DNA of 64,000 nucleotides from Turnera subulata (taxonomy: Eukaryota; Streptophyta; Magnoliopsida; Malpighiales; Passifloraceae), in NCBI GenBank assembly GCA_028386065.3, contig JAKUCV010001546.1, positions 1-64,000 of the forward strand, given 5' to 3'. A program made the position numbers and the translations under genes. A model generated the notes under the pieces. It worked only from the letters and a program-made list of their open reading frames with translations, was not told where the DNA came from and made no database searches. Position 1 is the first letter of the stretch, and every line of letters starts with the position of its first letter. This document shows positions 1-11,300 of the stretch, one piece after another.

Positions 1-305
1 GGCTTAGCCGACCAATGTTGAATACTAAACAAATAAACAAATGCGGAAAATATAAAGGCGGAAAAATAAAGAAAGAACACACTCAAAAATTGTTAACGGA
101 GTTCGGCCAATTATGCCTACGTCTCCGGAGCACTGCTCTTTTAATAGGAGAGGAAGAGTATTTAGTACAATTGCTAGGATATAATGTACTCTAATTTTTG
201 GGATGGATTTCTAAGGCAAGGGGGAGTTCTATTTATAGCAAAACAAAACCCCCCACAAGCACTTTCTCCAAGATGTGGGATTGGAATAGGCAACACTATT
301 CCAAC
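1..305. other. Probable transposon-derived or non-genic flank
   Basis: This stretch has no similarity to the neighbouring receptor gene and ends where homology to that gene abruptly begins near 306. It contains the sort of text common in plant repeats (an A-rich start, then a patch around 95-140 with CGGAGTTCGGCC and CCTACGTCTCCGGAG). No terminal repeat or target-site duplication can be demonstrated because the left edge is cut by the window. The reading frame running from 198 into the LRR fragment is a chance fusion. A retroelement end is my inference only. Confidence 0.3.
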
Positions 306-960
306 ACAAACAACCAGCTCTCTTGTGAAATTCCTGAGAGTTTGGGTCACGCGACTGGTTTGCGACTGTTAAACATGTCCTACAACACACTCACAGGTGG
401 AATCCCGACGACTCTTGGAAATATAAGAGTTTTAGGGACCTTGGATTTGTCACACAATAGTCTTTCAGGAGAAATACCACCAAGCTTGGTGGAGCTATTC
501 TTTTTGAGTGCCTTGGAGTTGAGTAACAACAACCTTACAGGTCCCATTCTCGCACGCTATCAATTTGCTACATTTGAAGTTGAAGCTTTGCAAACAACAC
601 TGGACTGTACGGGATACAGGTTGAGGTATCATGCCCCGAACCATCATTAGAAACAAAGCCAAAAGAAAGCAAGGATTGGGATAGCTGGTTCTCATGGAAA
701 ATGGCTATCCCCGGATACGCTGTGGGTTTGCTGTGTACATTCTCAGGATTTTATGTCTCTGGGTTCTTCCGGATTCCACCAAGGAAACGTCAAAGAATCT
801 CCATCAGGCAGCTTGTTTAGGAGTCATCTTAAGTTTCTATGTTGTATTCCTGTAAAGTGTTTTCAGTCTTGTCACCTGAAATGAATGTTTAAGATCTCTG
901 TTTCATGTGCAGAATAAAGTAGCAAATCTTGTAGACTTCCTATTTGAAGTGTTTGTGAAT
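306..960 (+). pseudogene. Truncated LRR receptor-like protein copy (3' end only)
   Basis: This is a broken duplicate of the intact receptor-like protein gene at 1692-4022. From about 306 it matches the last third of that gene: the NNQLS.EIPESLG repeat, MSYNTLTGGIPT, LDLSHNS.SGEIPPSL and ELSNNNLTGPI. After GPI (about 545) the frame is lost, and the region corresponding to the loop before the C-terminal cap is altered. The juxtamembrane and membrane text (WDSWFSWKMA, GLLCT, SGFFRIPP, RISIRQL) resumes in another frame at about 640-820 and ends at a stop. Similarity continues into the 3' untranslated region (CTTAAGTTTCTATGTTG, AAGTGTTTTCAG). Everything upstream of the last few repeats, including the signal peptide and start codon, is missing, so it cannot make a receptor. 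Confidence 0.85.
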
Positions 961-1691
961 AGAAATTAGTATCTTTTCAAATTGCATATAGGGTTTCATC
1001 GAAATTTCTAATCGTTCCTTTGTTTTTTATACCTGTAGTTGTTATCAGTCTTAATCATTCCTTGACAGATTGATCTCAAGATGACATTTTCTTCCTTTAA
1101 CTCAAAGTATTGTTAATAGAATACTGGTTTATCTTTTACCAAAGAAGAAAAAATAATGCTTTATTAGAGTTGCATACTAAAAAAATGGATTAACGTCATC
1201 ACACTGGGTCGAATGTCAAAGTCGTCGTCAACTGAGGATGAGAATAGAATTACTGAGTCCAGAAATCAGCAAATGTCCATATATTATCTCCTTTTAACCA
1301 CTAATTTTTGCAGCATTAGAACGCTAGCTATCGATGGTTGACCCCGTAATTTTTGCAGTTCCTTACTAACCAGCTTCACCCATGTAGAGTTAGTAGCTTC
1401 TATCATACTTAAGTAAATAGTCATGGTGTCTAAACTCTGAAGTACTTTTTCCTGGTTGACTAACTTTATTTATTTGAAAGAGAGAACATAAATTTATATA
1501 GAAGTTTTGATGTGTACCCCAGAGGAAACTAGAAGCACCGTGGCTTATTTCCTCATTTTTTATTTCCATACAACCATCGGATGTTTTCATTTATAGATGA
1601 CGAACTAATTTGAATATAACCCACGGCAGAACAATAATTAAGTCATGAGAACGAACTTGGCACAAGAAAGTAAGTAAACACAGCAACAGCA
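961..1691. other. Intergenic, upstream region of the RLP gene
   Basis: No coding potential is seen on either strand; the short antisense frame at 1390-1590 has no recognisable motif. The segment must hold the promoter of the receptor-like protein gene starting at 1692, but I see no unambiguous TATA box or cis element. Confidence 0.4.
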
Positions 1692-4022
1692 ATGGCCAGA
1701 AACAGCAAACAGTTTCAATCATTTCTCTTTGTTGTCTTAGTCTTTTCTGGTTTTATTCCTTGTCTTTCCTGCCCTCAATTCCAGAAAGATGCCCTCCTCC
1801 AGTTTAAGTCTCAGTTATTTCCAAAGTATGACTCTTCAAATATAGAGTCTTCTGACTTAGATTCGTGGAACTCCAGTTCTGATTGTTGTCAGTGGAAACG
1901 AGTCACCTGTAGTTCCAAAACAGCTTTAAAACAGGTGATTGGTCTCAGCCTCAGCTCTGTAGAAGCACCTTTTTTCCCATCTAATGCTCTATCTCCTCTC
2001 TTTATATTACGAAGCTTAGTTCACCTCGACATCTCTTCTAATGATATAGAAGGTAATGTTCCGGGAGCTGGGTTTGCAAACCTAACTGAATTGGTCAAGC
2101 TTGACATGTCTGCCAATAAGTTTAATGGTTCCCTTTCTGGTGAGCTGTTTTCTTTAAGTAAGCTGGAGTACTTGTATCTGACTGATAATATGATTGAGGG
2201 TCAGCTAAATAGGAGCTTAGGGGGTCTTAAGAACTTGAAGGAGTTTCACCTAGATCACAATTTTCTCAAAGGAGAGATTCCAGCAGAAATTGGAAGCATC
2301 ACCTATTTGCAAATCTTGTCCCTTCTAGGTAACCAGTTCTCTGGGCGGATTCCTTCATCACTGTTTTATCTGAAGAGGTTGGAAATTCTTGATTTAGGAA
2401 TTAACTCTTTCGAAATGGAGATCCCTAATGACATCGGCAACCTGTCAATGCTAGCAGGTCTGTACTTAAATGACAACCACTTTTACGGGGCTATCCATCC
2501 CTCACTCCAAAAGCTGGAAAATTTGGAGACACTTCATTTGGGGGGTAATGAGTTCATAGGTGAGATACCAACTTGGCTGTTCAATTTTACTTCTCTGGCC
2601 ATGTTGAATCTTGAAGGAAACAATCTCATATTGACAAATGAAAGGGTAGCCCCAAAAAGCATGCTTTCTTGGTTATCCCTGAGATCGTGTAACATTTCAG
2701 GAGAAATACCTAGTTGGTTGTCCAATCAAACCAATCTTAATGTCTTGGACCTGAGTAACAATAACCTTGTCGGAAGCTACCCTCGCTGGCTGGCAGAGAG
2801 TAAGGCCACAACCATATCTTTGGCTGCTAACATGCTTACAGGTCCTCTACCCTCTGTCTTGTTTCAATCTCAAAATCTGAAAAACCTTCTTCTATCTCAA
2901 AATAGCTTTTCTGGAAGTTTGCCAAATAACATTGGCAATGCCTCAAGACTGGAGGTACTCATGCTGTCTGATAACAACTTTTCTGGGGTATTGCCTGCGT
3001 CAGTCTCAAATCTCCCTTATCTCAGCTTACTTGACTTGTCAAAGAACAGTATTTCGGGAACTTTTCCAATTTTTCATCCAGCATCACGGTTAGCTTATCT
3101 TGGCCTAGGCCAGAATAAGTTTGTTGGTGTATTGCCACAAAGCCTAGAGAACTTGAAAAGCCTCTATTACCTTGATCTCCATGACAACAATTTCACAGGT
3201 GAAATCCCAGCAATATTTTCCCAATTCTCAGTCCTTCGTGCCCTAGATTTGAAAAACAATTCTCTCCAAGGACCGATAGATAGGTTGCCGGATGCCGGAT
3301 ACCTTCAACTACTTGATCTGTCTCATAATGTCTTCAGTGGTAAAATCCCTGTTGGTTTAGGAACATTCAGTACCTTTGGTGCTCAGTCTTCTCTTGTTGA
3401 CACTATCAGTGAGCACTTGATGGTACCTGAGCCTCAATACCCAAATTTGGATACATTCGTGGAACAACTTGAGCTTCGATATGGAGACAAAATCTTACAG
3501 TTAGTGTCCTGGTTAGATTTATCAAACAACCAGTTATCCGGTGAAATTCCCGAGAGTTTAGGTCAGGCGACTAGTTTGCGCATGTTAAACATGTCCTACA
3601 ACACACTCACAGGTGGAATCCCAACATCTCTTGGAAATCTAAAAGTTCTAGAGACTTTGGATTTGTCACATAATAGTTTTTCAGGAGAAATACCACCTAG
3701 CTTGATGGAACTACCAAGATTGTCTCTCTTGGACTTGAGTAACAACTACTTCACAGGTGCCATTCCAGTCGGTCAATTTGGGTTTTTCAGCAATGAAAGC
3801 TTTGCAAACAACAGTGGACTGTGTGGGATATCGTGCGAGCCATCACAAAACACAAAGCTAAAAGAAAGCAAGGACTGGGATAGCTGGTTTTCATGGAAAA
3901 TGGCCGTTTCCGGATACCCTGTGGGTTTGCTTTGTACAATCTCAGGACTTTACCTCTCTGGTTTCTTCCGGATTCCGCCCCAAAAAGAACGTCTAAGAAT
4001 CTCCATCAGGCAGCTTGCTTAG
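1692..4022 (+). CDS. LRR receptor-like protein (RLP, no kinase)
   Basis: This is an intronless gene for a 776-residue cell-surface receptor-like protein. Residues 1-26 are a hydrophobic signal peptide. Residues 27-73 form the LRR N-terminal cap with the DSWN...DCCQWKRVTC cysteine pair. About twenty extracellular LRRs of the LxLxxNxLxGxIP type follow. They are interrupted near residues 546-606 by a non-LRR island, the usual place in plant RLPs. A last block of LRRs and a GLCG cysteine cap precede a single membrane helix near 730-757 and a short basic tail ending RISIRQLA. There is no kinase domain, so it would signal through partner kinases of the SOBIR1/BAK1 type (family knowledge). C-terminal features such as WFSWK recall the RLP46 type, but I would not insist on an orthologue. 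The family usually acts in immunity or development; the ligand is unknown. A truncated copy lies just upstream. Confidence 0.93.
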   Translation: MARNSKQFQSFLFVVLVFSGFIPCLSCPQFQKDALLQFKSQLFPKYDSSNIESSDLDSWNSSSDCCQWKRVTCSSKTALKQVIGLSLSSVEAPFFPSNALSPLFILRSLVHLDISSNDIEGNVPGAGFANLTELVKLDMSANKFNGSLSGELFSLSKLEYLYLTDNMIEGQLNRSLGGLKNLKEFHLDHNFLKGEIPAEIGSITYLQILSLLGNQFSGRIPSSLFYLKRLEILDLGINSFEMEIPNDIGNLSMLAGLYLNDNHFYGAIHPSLQKLENLETLHLGGNEFIGEIPTWLFNFTSLAMLNLEGNNLILTNERVAPKSMLSWLSLRSCNISGEIPSWLSNQTNLNVLDLSNNNLVGSYPRWLAESKATTISLAANMLTGPLPSVLFQSQNLKNLLLSQNSFSGSLPNNIGNASRLEVLMLSDNNFSGVLPASVSNLPYLSLLDLSKNSISGTFPIFHPASRLAYLGLGQNKFVGVLPQSLENLKSLYYLDLHDNNFTGEIPAIFSQFSVLRALDLKNNSLQGPIDRLPDAGYLQLLDLSHNVFSGKIPVGLGTFSTFGAQSSLVDTISEHLMVPEPQYPNLDTFVEQLELRYGDKILQLVSWLDLSNNQLSGEIPESLGQATSLRMLNMSYNTLTGGIPTSLGNLKVLETLDLSHNSFSGEIPPSLMELPRLSLLDLSNNYFTGAIPVGQFGFFSNESFANNSGLCGISCEPSQNTKLKESKDWDSWFSWKMAVSGYPVGLLCTISGLYLSGFFRIPPQKERLRISIRQLA

Positions 4023-4501
4023 ATAATTCCTACATCTTAAGTTCCTATGTTGTGTTTATGTTAAGTGTTTTCAGCCTGTTACTTGGAAATGAATGTGTAA
4101 GATCTATGTTTCCTGTAAGAACGAAGAAGAAATTGAACCAGAACAATGTATTCGATCGGTGCAGGAAGTTTTAAATTTCACTACAGGAATCTTTTATCTC
4201 TGACAAGGGACATCAATAATATCCATGAGCTATCTTTTTATAAAATGAGCAAACCATCAAATTCCAAAAACAGCCCATCAACCATTCCCAGAATTTCGAT
4301 CCAACATGATATACAATCATGAAAACTACAAGTGAAAGCATGGTTTGATACACGAACAGAGAGTAGTGAGTTAGGCAGACTTTTCTTTCTCCACACATCA
4401 CGAATTCAGGATTCATGTTATATCAGGCATTATACCTTTTCTTACCACAGATTGCAGATAAACAAAAACTAAGCAGGAAATGAAAGGGCAAAGAGACCTA
4501 C
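4023..4501. other. RLP 3' flank
   Basis: The first 150 bases are the likely 3' untranslated region of the receptor gene, recognisable because the broken copy at 820-930 carries a diverged version. Short pieces of this flank (CAGGATTC/TACATGT near 4405, TGTAAGAACGAAGAAG near 4110) recur around 4965-5110, showing local duplication. Frames here have no motif. Confidence 0.5.
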
Positions 4502-4870
4502 CTTATTGGTGAAGAAAACTCTGTTAATAGGATTGTCATATTTGGAATGAACAAATGATTGGCCAGCCACCTAAGGGGGCCATTGGGTTAGGCCTTCAAG
4601 AACAATCTTCGCCATGTACATTTCGTTATGCAGTTGATTCTCCAACAATATAGCTCCAATCTCTCCGAATGCGGCCGGCACTGTGAATTTAGCCTCGTAT
4701 TTAAACTCATCAACTTTTGGGATAAATTTTTTATCAAAATGCCTTGATTTGTCTCCTTCTCTGCCCCAGATATGAACCAAAGTGGACCCTTCGTGTAAGA
4801 AATATGCATGCAACTAATTACAGCTTACCATCAGGCTCAGAGCTAACAAGCTCCAAAGCAAAAGGTTGAT
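4502..4870 (-). pseudogene. Lipoxygenase fragment (PLAT/LH2 domain)
   Basis: On the minus strand, 4813 to 4502 reads as one exon of a plant lipoxygenase PLAT domain: FTVPAAFGEIGAILLENQ, EMYMAKIVLEG, then SFVHSKYDNP and RVFFTNK after a frame change. These match the family pattern FEVPxDFGExGAILVENE...KEMYLxxIVLxG...WVHSKYDNP.KRIFFSNK. It keeps plausible splice sites (acceptor at 4814, donor after 4502), and a piece of the preceding exon (LELVSSEPDG, ending at 4829). The frame is broken after IVLEG and no catalytic domain with iron-ligand histidines is present anywhere in the window, so this is a dead fragment. Plastid 13-lipoxygenases are the likeliest source, by inference. Confidence 0.8.
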
Positions 4871-5471
4871 TATGGCCAGGACAAATGGTTTAAGATTGGT
4901 GAAGGGAAGAGAACTGGTTGTCCTCACCATATACATTTGTAAGTTGACCTGAAATGTTCAAGATCTCTGTTTCTTGTAAGAACGAAGAAGGTACAAACCA
5001 TTGACAAGTGAGAACAACATGTATTCCTGGTTTGATTCACCAACAGGAAGTAAGTAATGATGTGTGGCAGAATTTTCTTCCTTCACAGGAATTCAGGATA
5101 CATGTGCATAATACATAAAAAGGAAGAAAATATGACACCAGTTTCATGTGCAGAAGAAAGTACAAAATCTTATAAACAGCCTGACATGAAGCATACGTGG
5201 AATGAAATTAATCGAACAGGTGCCAAATTATGCCATCGGGTTAATGATGTTTTCCTGTGGCGGCGGATGTGGTTAAAACCTCAAAAAGGTTTGACCTTTA
5301 CCGCGGAAAGCAAGGGTTTTGTACTCCTGGAGGCACGAAACGATGTCGTTTCCTGGGTGTGTAATGCCTTTTGCTTTACATGTAAATCCCAATTGCAAGT
5401 GTTGGGGACCGAACACTGACAGAAAGAGGTTGTCTTTAGTTTTGTGGTGTATGTTCTGTGTAAGAGAAGAG
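4871..5471. repeat. Scrambled duplicates of RLP 3' flank; upstream region of next gene
   Basis: Fragments such as ACCTGAAATGTTCAAGATCT (4947), TTGTAAGAACGAAGAAGG (4974) and GTTTCATGTGCAGAA (5141) repeat text found after the two RLP copies (880-915 and 4090-4130). This indicates an old third copy of the receptor 3' flank reduced to its untranslated tail. The remainder up to 5471 is the upstream region of the ureidoglycolate lyase-family gene. Confidence 0.55.
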
Positions 5472-7312
5472 ATGGAGGTGTCTGAAGAATCATCCAAGCC
5501 GCAGCTTGTGACAAAGAAGGTGAAGCCAATCGAAGCCACACCGGAGAGTTTCAAGGAATATGGTCAAGTGATCGAAGCTTCACCAGATGGTGAAGAGTTT
5601 GGTCCTCAAGATGCTCAGCTTAACCTCAGCCAAGGAATACCCAGGTCACAAATAACCCACCATACACTGCACTCTCTATTCTTGCTTTTGTGTTATTTAT
5701 TTCTCTTGTCAAATCGGATTTCTATTTGTTGAGTGACCATAATACTGAATCAGCCCTGGCAAAATCACTTGACAAGACAAAACCCACAACTTCATTGGGG
5801 AAAGTAAGGAACTTTAATGGTGGATTAGTGATTGCAGGTATAATTCATTGATTCTGGTTGTCTGTCGGTGGCAGGTTCTACATCATGCATTTGGAAAATC
5901 GACCCCTCAGGTTTTCCACAATCACGCATCATGCGAATGTGACGCAGTGCCTTGGTGCCATTGGAGGGGGTGAATGGTATCTTGGGGTGGCTAAGCCCTC
6001 CATCTTGGACTCCAAGGATGCCACTGGAAATGACTCTGCAGTGAAGTCCCGCTCTGGTCATTTCTATGTGCCCCCGGTTGTTGACGAGGTTCATGTTTTC
6101 AGGATTTCTGGGCCCAAGTTTATTAAGCTCAATCAAGGGACGTGGCATGCTGGACCTTTGTTCAAGGCAGATGGTATGGACTTCTATAATCTGGAGTTGA
6201 GCAACACTAATGTGAGTCTTCTTCTTACTTTGCACTCTTAAAGCCTTACTTTTTGCGAATTGTGTTGCGGTTTTGAGGGAGTTTCGCTTCAGGTTATTCG
6301 TTGTTAATGTTCGAGTTGTGTGATGATTGAAAAGTATGTCTGCTGAAAGAGACAGTTATTCAAATAAAATTTTTGTAGTAGCCCGTTTTTAAAGGGCTGA
6401 ATTTGCTTCTTGTTGGTATACATTTCAAAAGTAGAAGGTCCCAGGAGAGGATATAGCACTCACCACTAGTTGCTTTATGTTCTGAGAAAGGTTTAAAAGG
6501 GTGATCAAAACTTACTTCAGACTGGATTGGCAATGAGGTGAGCATTAGCCAAACTGTAGGAAAAAGATCGCAGTTTGTTGTAGAAGATTAGCAACTAGAT
6601 TGTGGGCAAGGACAGTGACTATATCCGTGGGGTAGAGGAACATTGATGGATGAAAAGGCTTTTTGGAAGGCTCGGTTCAAAGGATTGTCATGATTTCACT
6701 GATGATTTTATCACATATATATTAATAGGAGCATAGCAATCTGACCTAAATGTTTGCTATACGATGCAACTCCATATACCCCAAATGTTGTTATCATCTT
6801 TTAGTTCAATACCCGGGTAGAAAGGCAAATTCAGTAGCTGATGCCTTTGCTGGATATGCAAGAGTTCATAGGATTTCTGGTAATGGTGAGCAAGGTCTCC
6901 CAGCCAACTTTGATAGGCTTGTACAAAGTGAGACGGTTTAAGAATGAATGAAAAACCTGATGTTCAAAAAATAAAAAATCCTCCCTGGAATTCCTTCTAT
7001 TGTTTTCGTCTTTTTCTTTTCTGATGAAACTTCCCTGTTTTCCAACTGGAAAGAATATAAACGTTAAAGACTGCATTATCGTAAGGAAAGCACATTTGGG
7101 TCTTTATGGCCTCTTGCTCTCCTGCATTCAATATGCCTGCAGAAGCATAACCCAGGAAGCGTTTTTTTTCTTTCTCCTGGCCTATCATAGCTTCCATTTT
7201 CTTCAACTTGTTTATAATTCTGAGAATAGTTCATGTTTCTATATAGGTTGTGGACCATACGACTCACAACTTCAACAAGCAAAATGGAGTGACCTTTTCC
7301 ATTGATGAGTAG
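5472..7312 (+). CDS. Ureidoglycolate lyase/hydrolase family protein (AllA fold)
   Basis: Three exons (5472-5644, 5875-6211, 7247-7312) join in phase to a 191-residue protein with canonical GT-AG introns. It opens MEVSEESSKPQLV, then KPIEATPESFKEYGQVIE, the typical N-terminal strand of the family, followed by HLENRPLRFSTITHHANVTQ, LGAIGGGEWYLGVA, HFYVPPVVDEVHVFRISG, IKLNQGTWHAGP and a last exon VVDHTTHNFNKQNGVTFSID. These match plant proteins of the ureidoglycolate lyase (AllA, PF04115) family, a cupin-like fold that in bacteria splits ureidoglycolate in allantoin breakdown. Plants have a separate, unrelated ureidoglycolate amidohydrolase, so the true role of the plant AllA-like proteins is unsettled. 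No signal peptide is seen; cytosol is likely. Intron 2 is about 1 kb and holds a possible retroelement scrap (6750-6941). Confidence 0.9.
6750..6941 (+). mobile_element. Possible LINE RNase H remnant in intron
   Basis: Within intron 2 of the preceding gene, a 63-codon frame reads YPGRKANSVADAFAGYAR followed by GLPANFDRLVQSE. The pattern R(E/K)xNxVADxLA...LP resembles the C-terminal RNase H tail of plant L1-type LINEs, and an A-rich stretch follows (6967-6980). No target-site duplication was found and the piece is short, so this is a tentative call. Confidence 0.35.
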
Positions 7313-8320
7313 TGATGCAGCTTTCTTTAGCATTTATCATCCTTTCCTTTTTCTGTGTTCAAAATGCCAATGCCACTGAAGACATGGATTATGTATTGTA
7401 ATGAGAGGAAGATGGATGTTTATGTTCTCTTTCTCCTTCTGGTTTCTGGATATATATAGAAATACATGAAACATTGTAACAGTACTCCTTGTGTGTCTAC
7501 AAGAAAACGTATTGATGAATATGCAGCAACAAGGAGAGCATCCCTTTTTGTTGTAATTAGATTCAGCTTTTGCAATGCGAAAACTTTTGCATATCTGATA
7601 GTTGCTGCAAATTACTGCGATGGAGTATGTACTCTTGCCGGGTTCTTACGAAAAGTAACTGCAGTGATGGCTGGTTGAAACCTGAATCATGTACCAAGTA
7701 GCCTAACACATAAGCATCATCTACAGTTAGCTATAGGCCTCATCAATTTTGCTCTCCCAACGGAGATTATGGAGACAAAAGAGTAGCAGAAACTGTTTAA
7801 TTTGACATTACAACTCCATCACGATACAGCCAATAAACTGGACAGTGATTTAAATTTCAACAACACTTGAGGGTTCGCCATTGACGAAAACGTGGGGACT
7901 TACTGGACTTTCTTTACGCGGTGAGAATTAAACACTACTGTTGCTGAGGAATGAAGTCAGATCTTGCAGGATATATATACATAAGGCAATTTACAGAATT
8001 AATGAAATGATGTTAAATTTCTGCACACACGCAGATTCTTAAGATCACACGTTTGGCAAGTTCTACAGGAAACGAAAATTATTCATCTACGCTTATAAGC
8101 GAAAGGGATTGATGATGATACAAAAAAAAAAAAAATTGTTCAATAACAACAGAAGTTTCTCTTCAATTAATCATATCATAAGAAAAAATGATTATACAAC
8201 TGTAGAAGCCTTATAAGCATTTCGAGCCCTGTTTTTTAATATGTAATCATTGCTTCATCGTAAGAAAGAACCAAGGTCAAATTCCCAGGGAAGTCGAGGT
8301 AAAAAGTCCACACGTTGTCA
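7313..8320. other. Convergent 3' region between AllA-like gene and GET4
   Basis: Holds the 3' untranslated regions of two convergent genes. I see no coding motifs; the 70-codon frame at 7466 looks random. A run of A lies at 8121-8134. Confidence 0.5.
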
Positions 8321-11300
8321 TCACATCATCTGCAAAAGTTGAATGCCAACAATTCAAGTTAGAGATCCACGTCCGAATTGTTGTGTTTGGCAAAAGCAGG
8401 TCCTTGTTCTTGCATATTTTAAAAATACAGAGAACTGAGAAATCATGAGGGGCAGAAAGAGCTGAGAAAATAAATTGAGCATGGACACATGGATATCACC
8501 TTGAAAATATCTCCAAACATTCCTTGCAGGGGATTTCTGCGCATGACTCCAAAGAACTTCTCTGCAACATCATCTAGTAGCTGAAACATATCACATTGGC
8601 GCACAGAAATCAATTCATAGCCCAAGACAAAGAAACAGGTAAATCTACAGCCAGTCGAAAAATAGAAATGACAGCATGTACAAGACATCCAATCTAGAAA
8701 AATCCATAAGAGTTTCAAGTAGATAGAGAAACCAAGCACCTCATTAAACGCAGGTTCACGGTCTATACTTGACTTGTATTTCTCTCTCAACATGCTAAAA
8801 AGAGGCAAAGCATCTCTCTGCAACCTGTCAATTATAAAGTTTGTATAACGAAATGCTCCTCAAACCAAACATGTAAAAAAGTTTATCCACTTCCACATGA
8901 GAAAATCCAGAAAAGGAAATAATTTGACTACAGCTAATGAGTCATTACTTAATATACTAGTGCTCGAAGACAAATGGTATACTGCATAACATTTTGGGAC
9001 AAGTTTGACTGTTCCAAAAGAATTTCTAGAAAAGTTACAGAAAGATGCCATCAAAGGCTGAAAAAATTTTATAGAAACAAAGAAGGTTCCCATACAGAAT
9101 GTCATTGAACGTAACAACCGGAAACCAAGGGAAATATACTTTTTTTTTATTTTCTTTTGGTTATCAATAGAGAAAACATGCACAAGCAGACCTAAACTTC
9201 TTCAGAATTGATGGTCCAAAGACTATACAACCAACGAGATCTCACTATTTCCTTATACTCCTGCTTATACTTCTCCTTATCTTTTCAGGAAAATCTAAAA
9301 TGTACTAAATGGAAAAGCCCAACCACCTTAGAATCATGGACAGAGTACACAAGTGATGTAGAGTATCCATGTAAGATGTAAACAGAAAATGATACTAACC
9401 ACCTTGAATCGTGAACAGAGTACAGAAGTGATGTAGATATCCATGTATGACAAAAACAAAAGATGATACTAACTTACGTTGGCAAAAGAAAAGAGATGAA
9501 TTGTATCAAATCTGATCGGGGGAAGTTAATCTCCTTTGCTACCACTTGCTTCCTTATCTCGTCCATCAGAAGATTAGCATCTCTTAGATTACCCATAGCC
9601 AAATACCTATGCAGTCGAAAATTACCGGGTAAGTACAAGCTCACATACCATCAAATTCAGAACAGGACAGAATTAAGAGTTCCAGGGTGACTTTATCATG
9701 CTTTAAATCATAGCAAACTAGAAAAGAGAACATGAAAACCATAGGCAAGTCTCCAATTTCGAAATCATGCTCACATCAAAACTGCACGGGCAATAGCCAG
9801 ATCATCTTCACCAGGATAGCACTGCATGGTTGAAAAGTGAAAGTGTATACACCGATTAACTCCTTAAACAAATGATGAATCATGTAGAGATAAGATGGAC
9901 AACAACATATCAACAAAATAAGAACTCCACAAGGAGAACAAAAGTTCCATATTTGTTGGAGGGGCATGTTTTTAGACATTTACACTGAAATGGACCACTC
10001 AGAGATAGTCCACGTTGCAAAAAAATACAAATTCCATTGAGAGATTTTAAGAATTTACCTTATGATTATCACAAAATTCAAAAGACTAACCTTGCCCATG
10101 AAATTGATTATTGTAGATGCGAAACTCTGTGGGTCATTTCCTCTAACAAAATGATAAGAGACTTTAGTCATGTCCTGCAAAAAAGCCCTGCAGTGTCAGC
10201 AATAATACAATAAAAACTACTCCCAGCAATACATTTCACCAATTAAGAAAAATAAGATACTATTTAAGAAAAAGAAGAAGAAAAACGAAGGCAACTACTC
10301 CACATGAATCAGAGAAAATCAATCCAGCTCACTCACGAGGAAGCTCCAGTGTCTAACCAAAACCAAAATCATAATGTTAGACTCACAAACTCAGGTGATT
10401 CAGCGTATATGTATTCAGCTAGCATAACATGCAGCTCCGGAGATCCACTCCTATCAGCTCCAAACTCTGTAGACCACCTAAGAATCAAAGTAAATAAGAA
10501 TTTAGGATGCATTTGGACATAAAGAACACGGGAATACAGACATAATTACATCCATCTTCTGTTCCATCCCTTCCTCCCCCTCACAATCTATTTCTGATTG
10601 GTCACTCTAGCTTTCAGTTCCATATAATAGCTTGTAGAAAATATTGTTTTTGCCTTGTATCCATCTCCATTTACTTTGGATACCCTTTTCAGCTAAGGCA
10701 TCCTAGAAGTCTGACGCGCTAACATGACCATACATAGACCCTGGCACAAGAAACACAGATATGTGTTTCAAACACCCTAAATTTTCCTAAGAGCTAAAAA
10801 GCAATAAAAGCAAACGGTTCTCACTAGCCTAACATGTACAAAATATCAGCTGCTCAAGCATAGGCAGTTTTTAAAATTGGGATGTGTTCCAATAATAACG
10901 GTCTATGAATGCTATAGCCTGATACAGAATTTCTACCAGTAAAACTTAGGGACATCTGACAGAGTCCTTCTACACTATAAGTCCATACAACAACACCACA
11001 GTACTCTACTACAAAAGCACAAGAAACAGAGGAACAAAATTCATCATAATTTAACCCCAAGAGCACATGACAACAAGTACTACAGGTAAAACTATAAGGA
11101 TACTTGGCAAAAATATAAAAAAGACATGACCTCACCTAATAGCAGCCTTTAAGAATGACGAGCAGCACTCAACCCGGGTTTTGGCAGCTCCAAGAGCTTC
11201 ATTAAGTTCGTGCATATCCTCATCATCTCCCACATCTCCCAAGTGGTGTGGAAGAGGAATATGAGGAAACTTCTTGTAGATTTTCCTGACACGATCTATA

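Noticed and set aside
5825..6235. 136-codon minus-strand frame
   Set aside because: Antisense shadow of exon 2 of the AllA-like gene.
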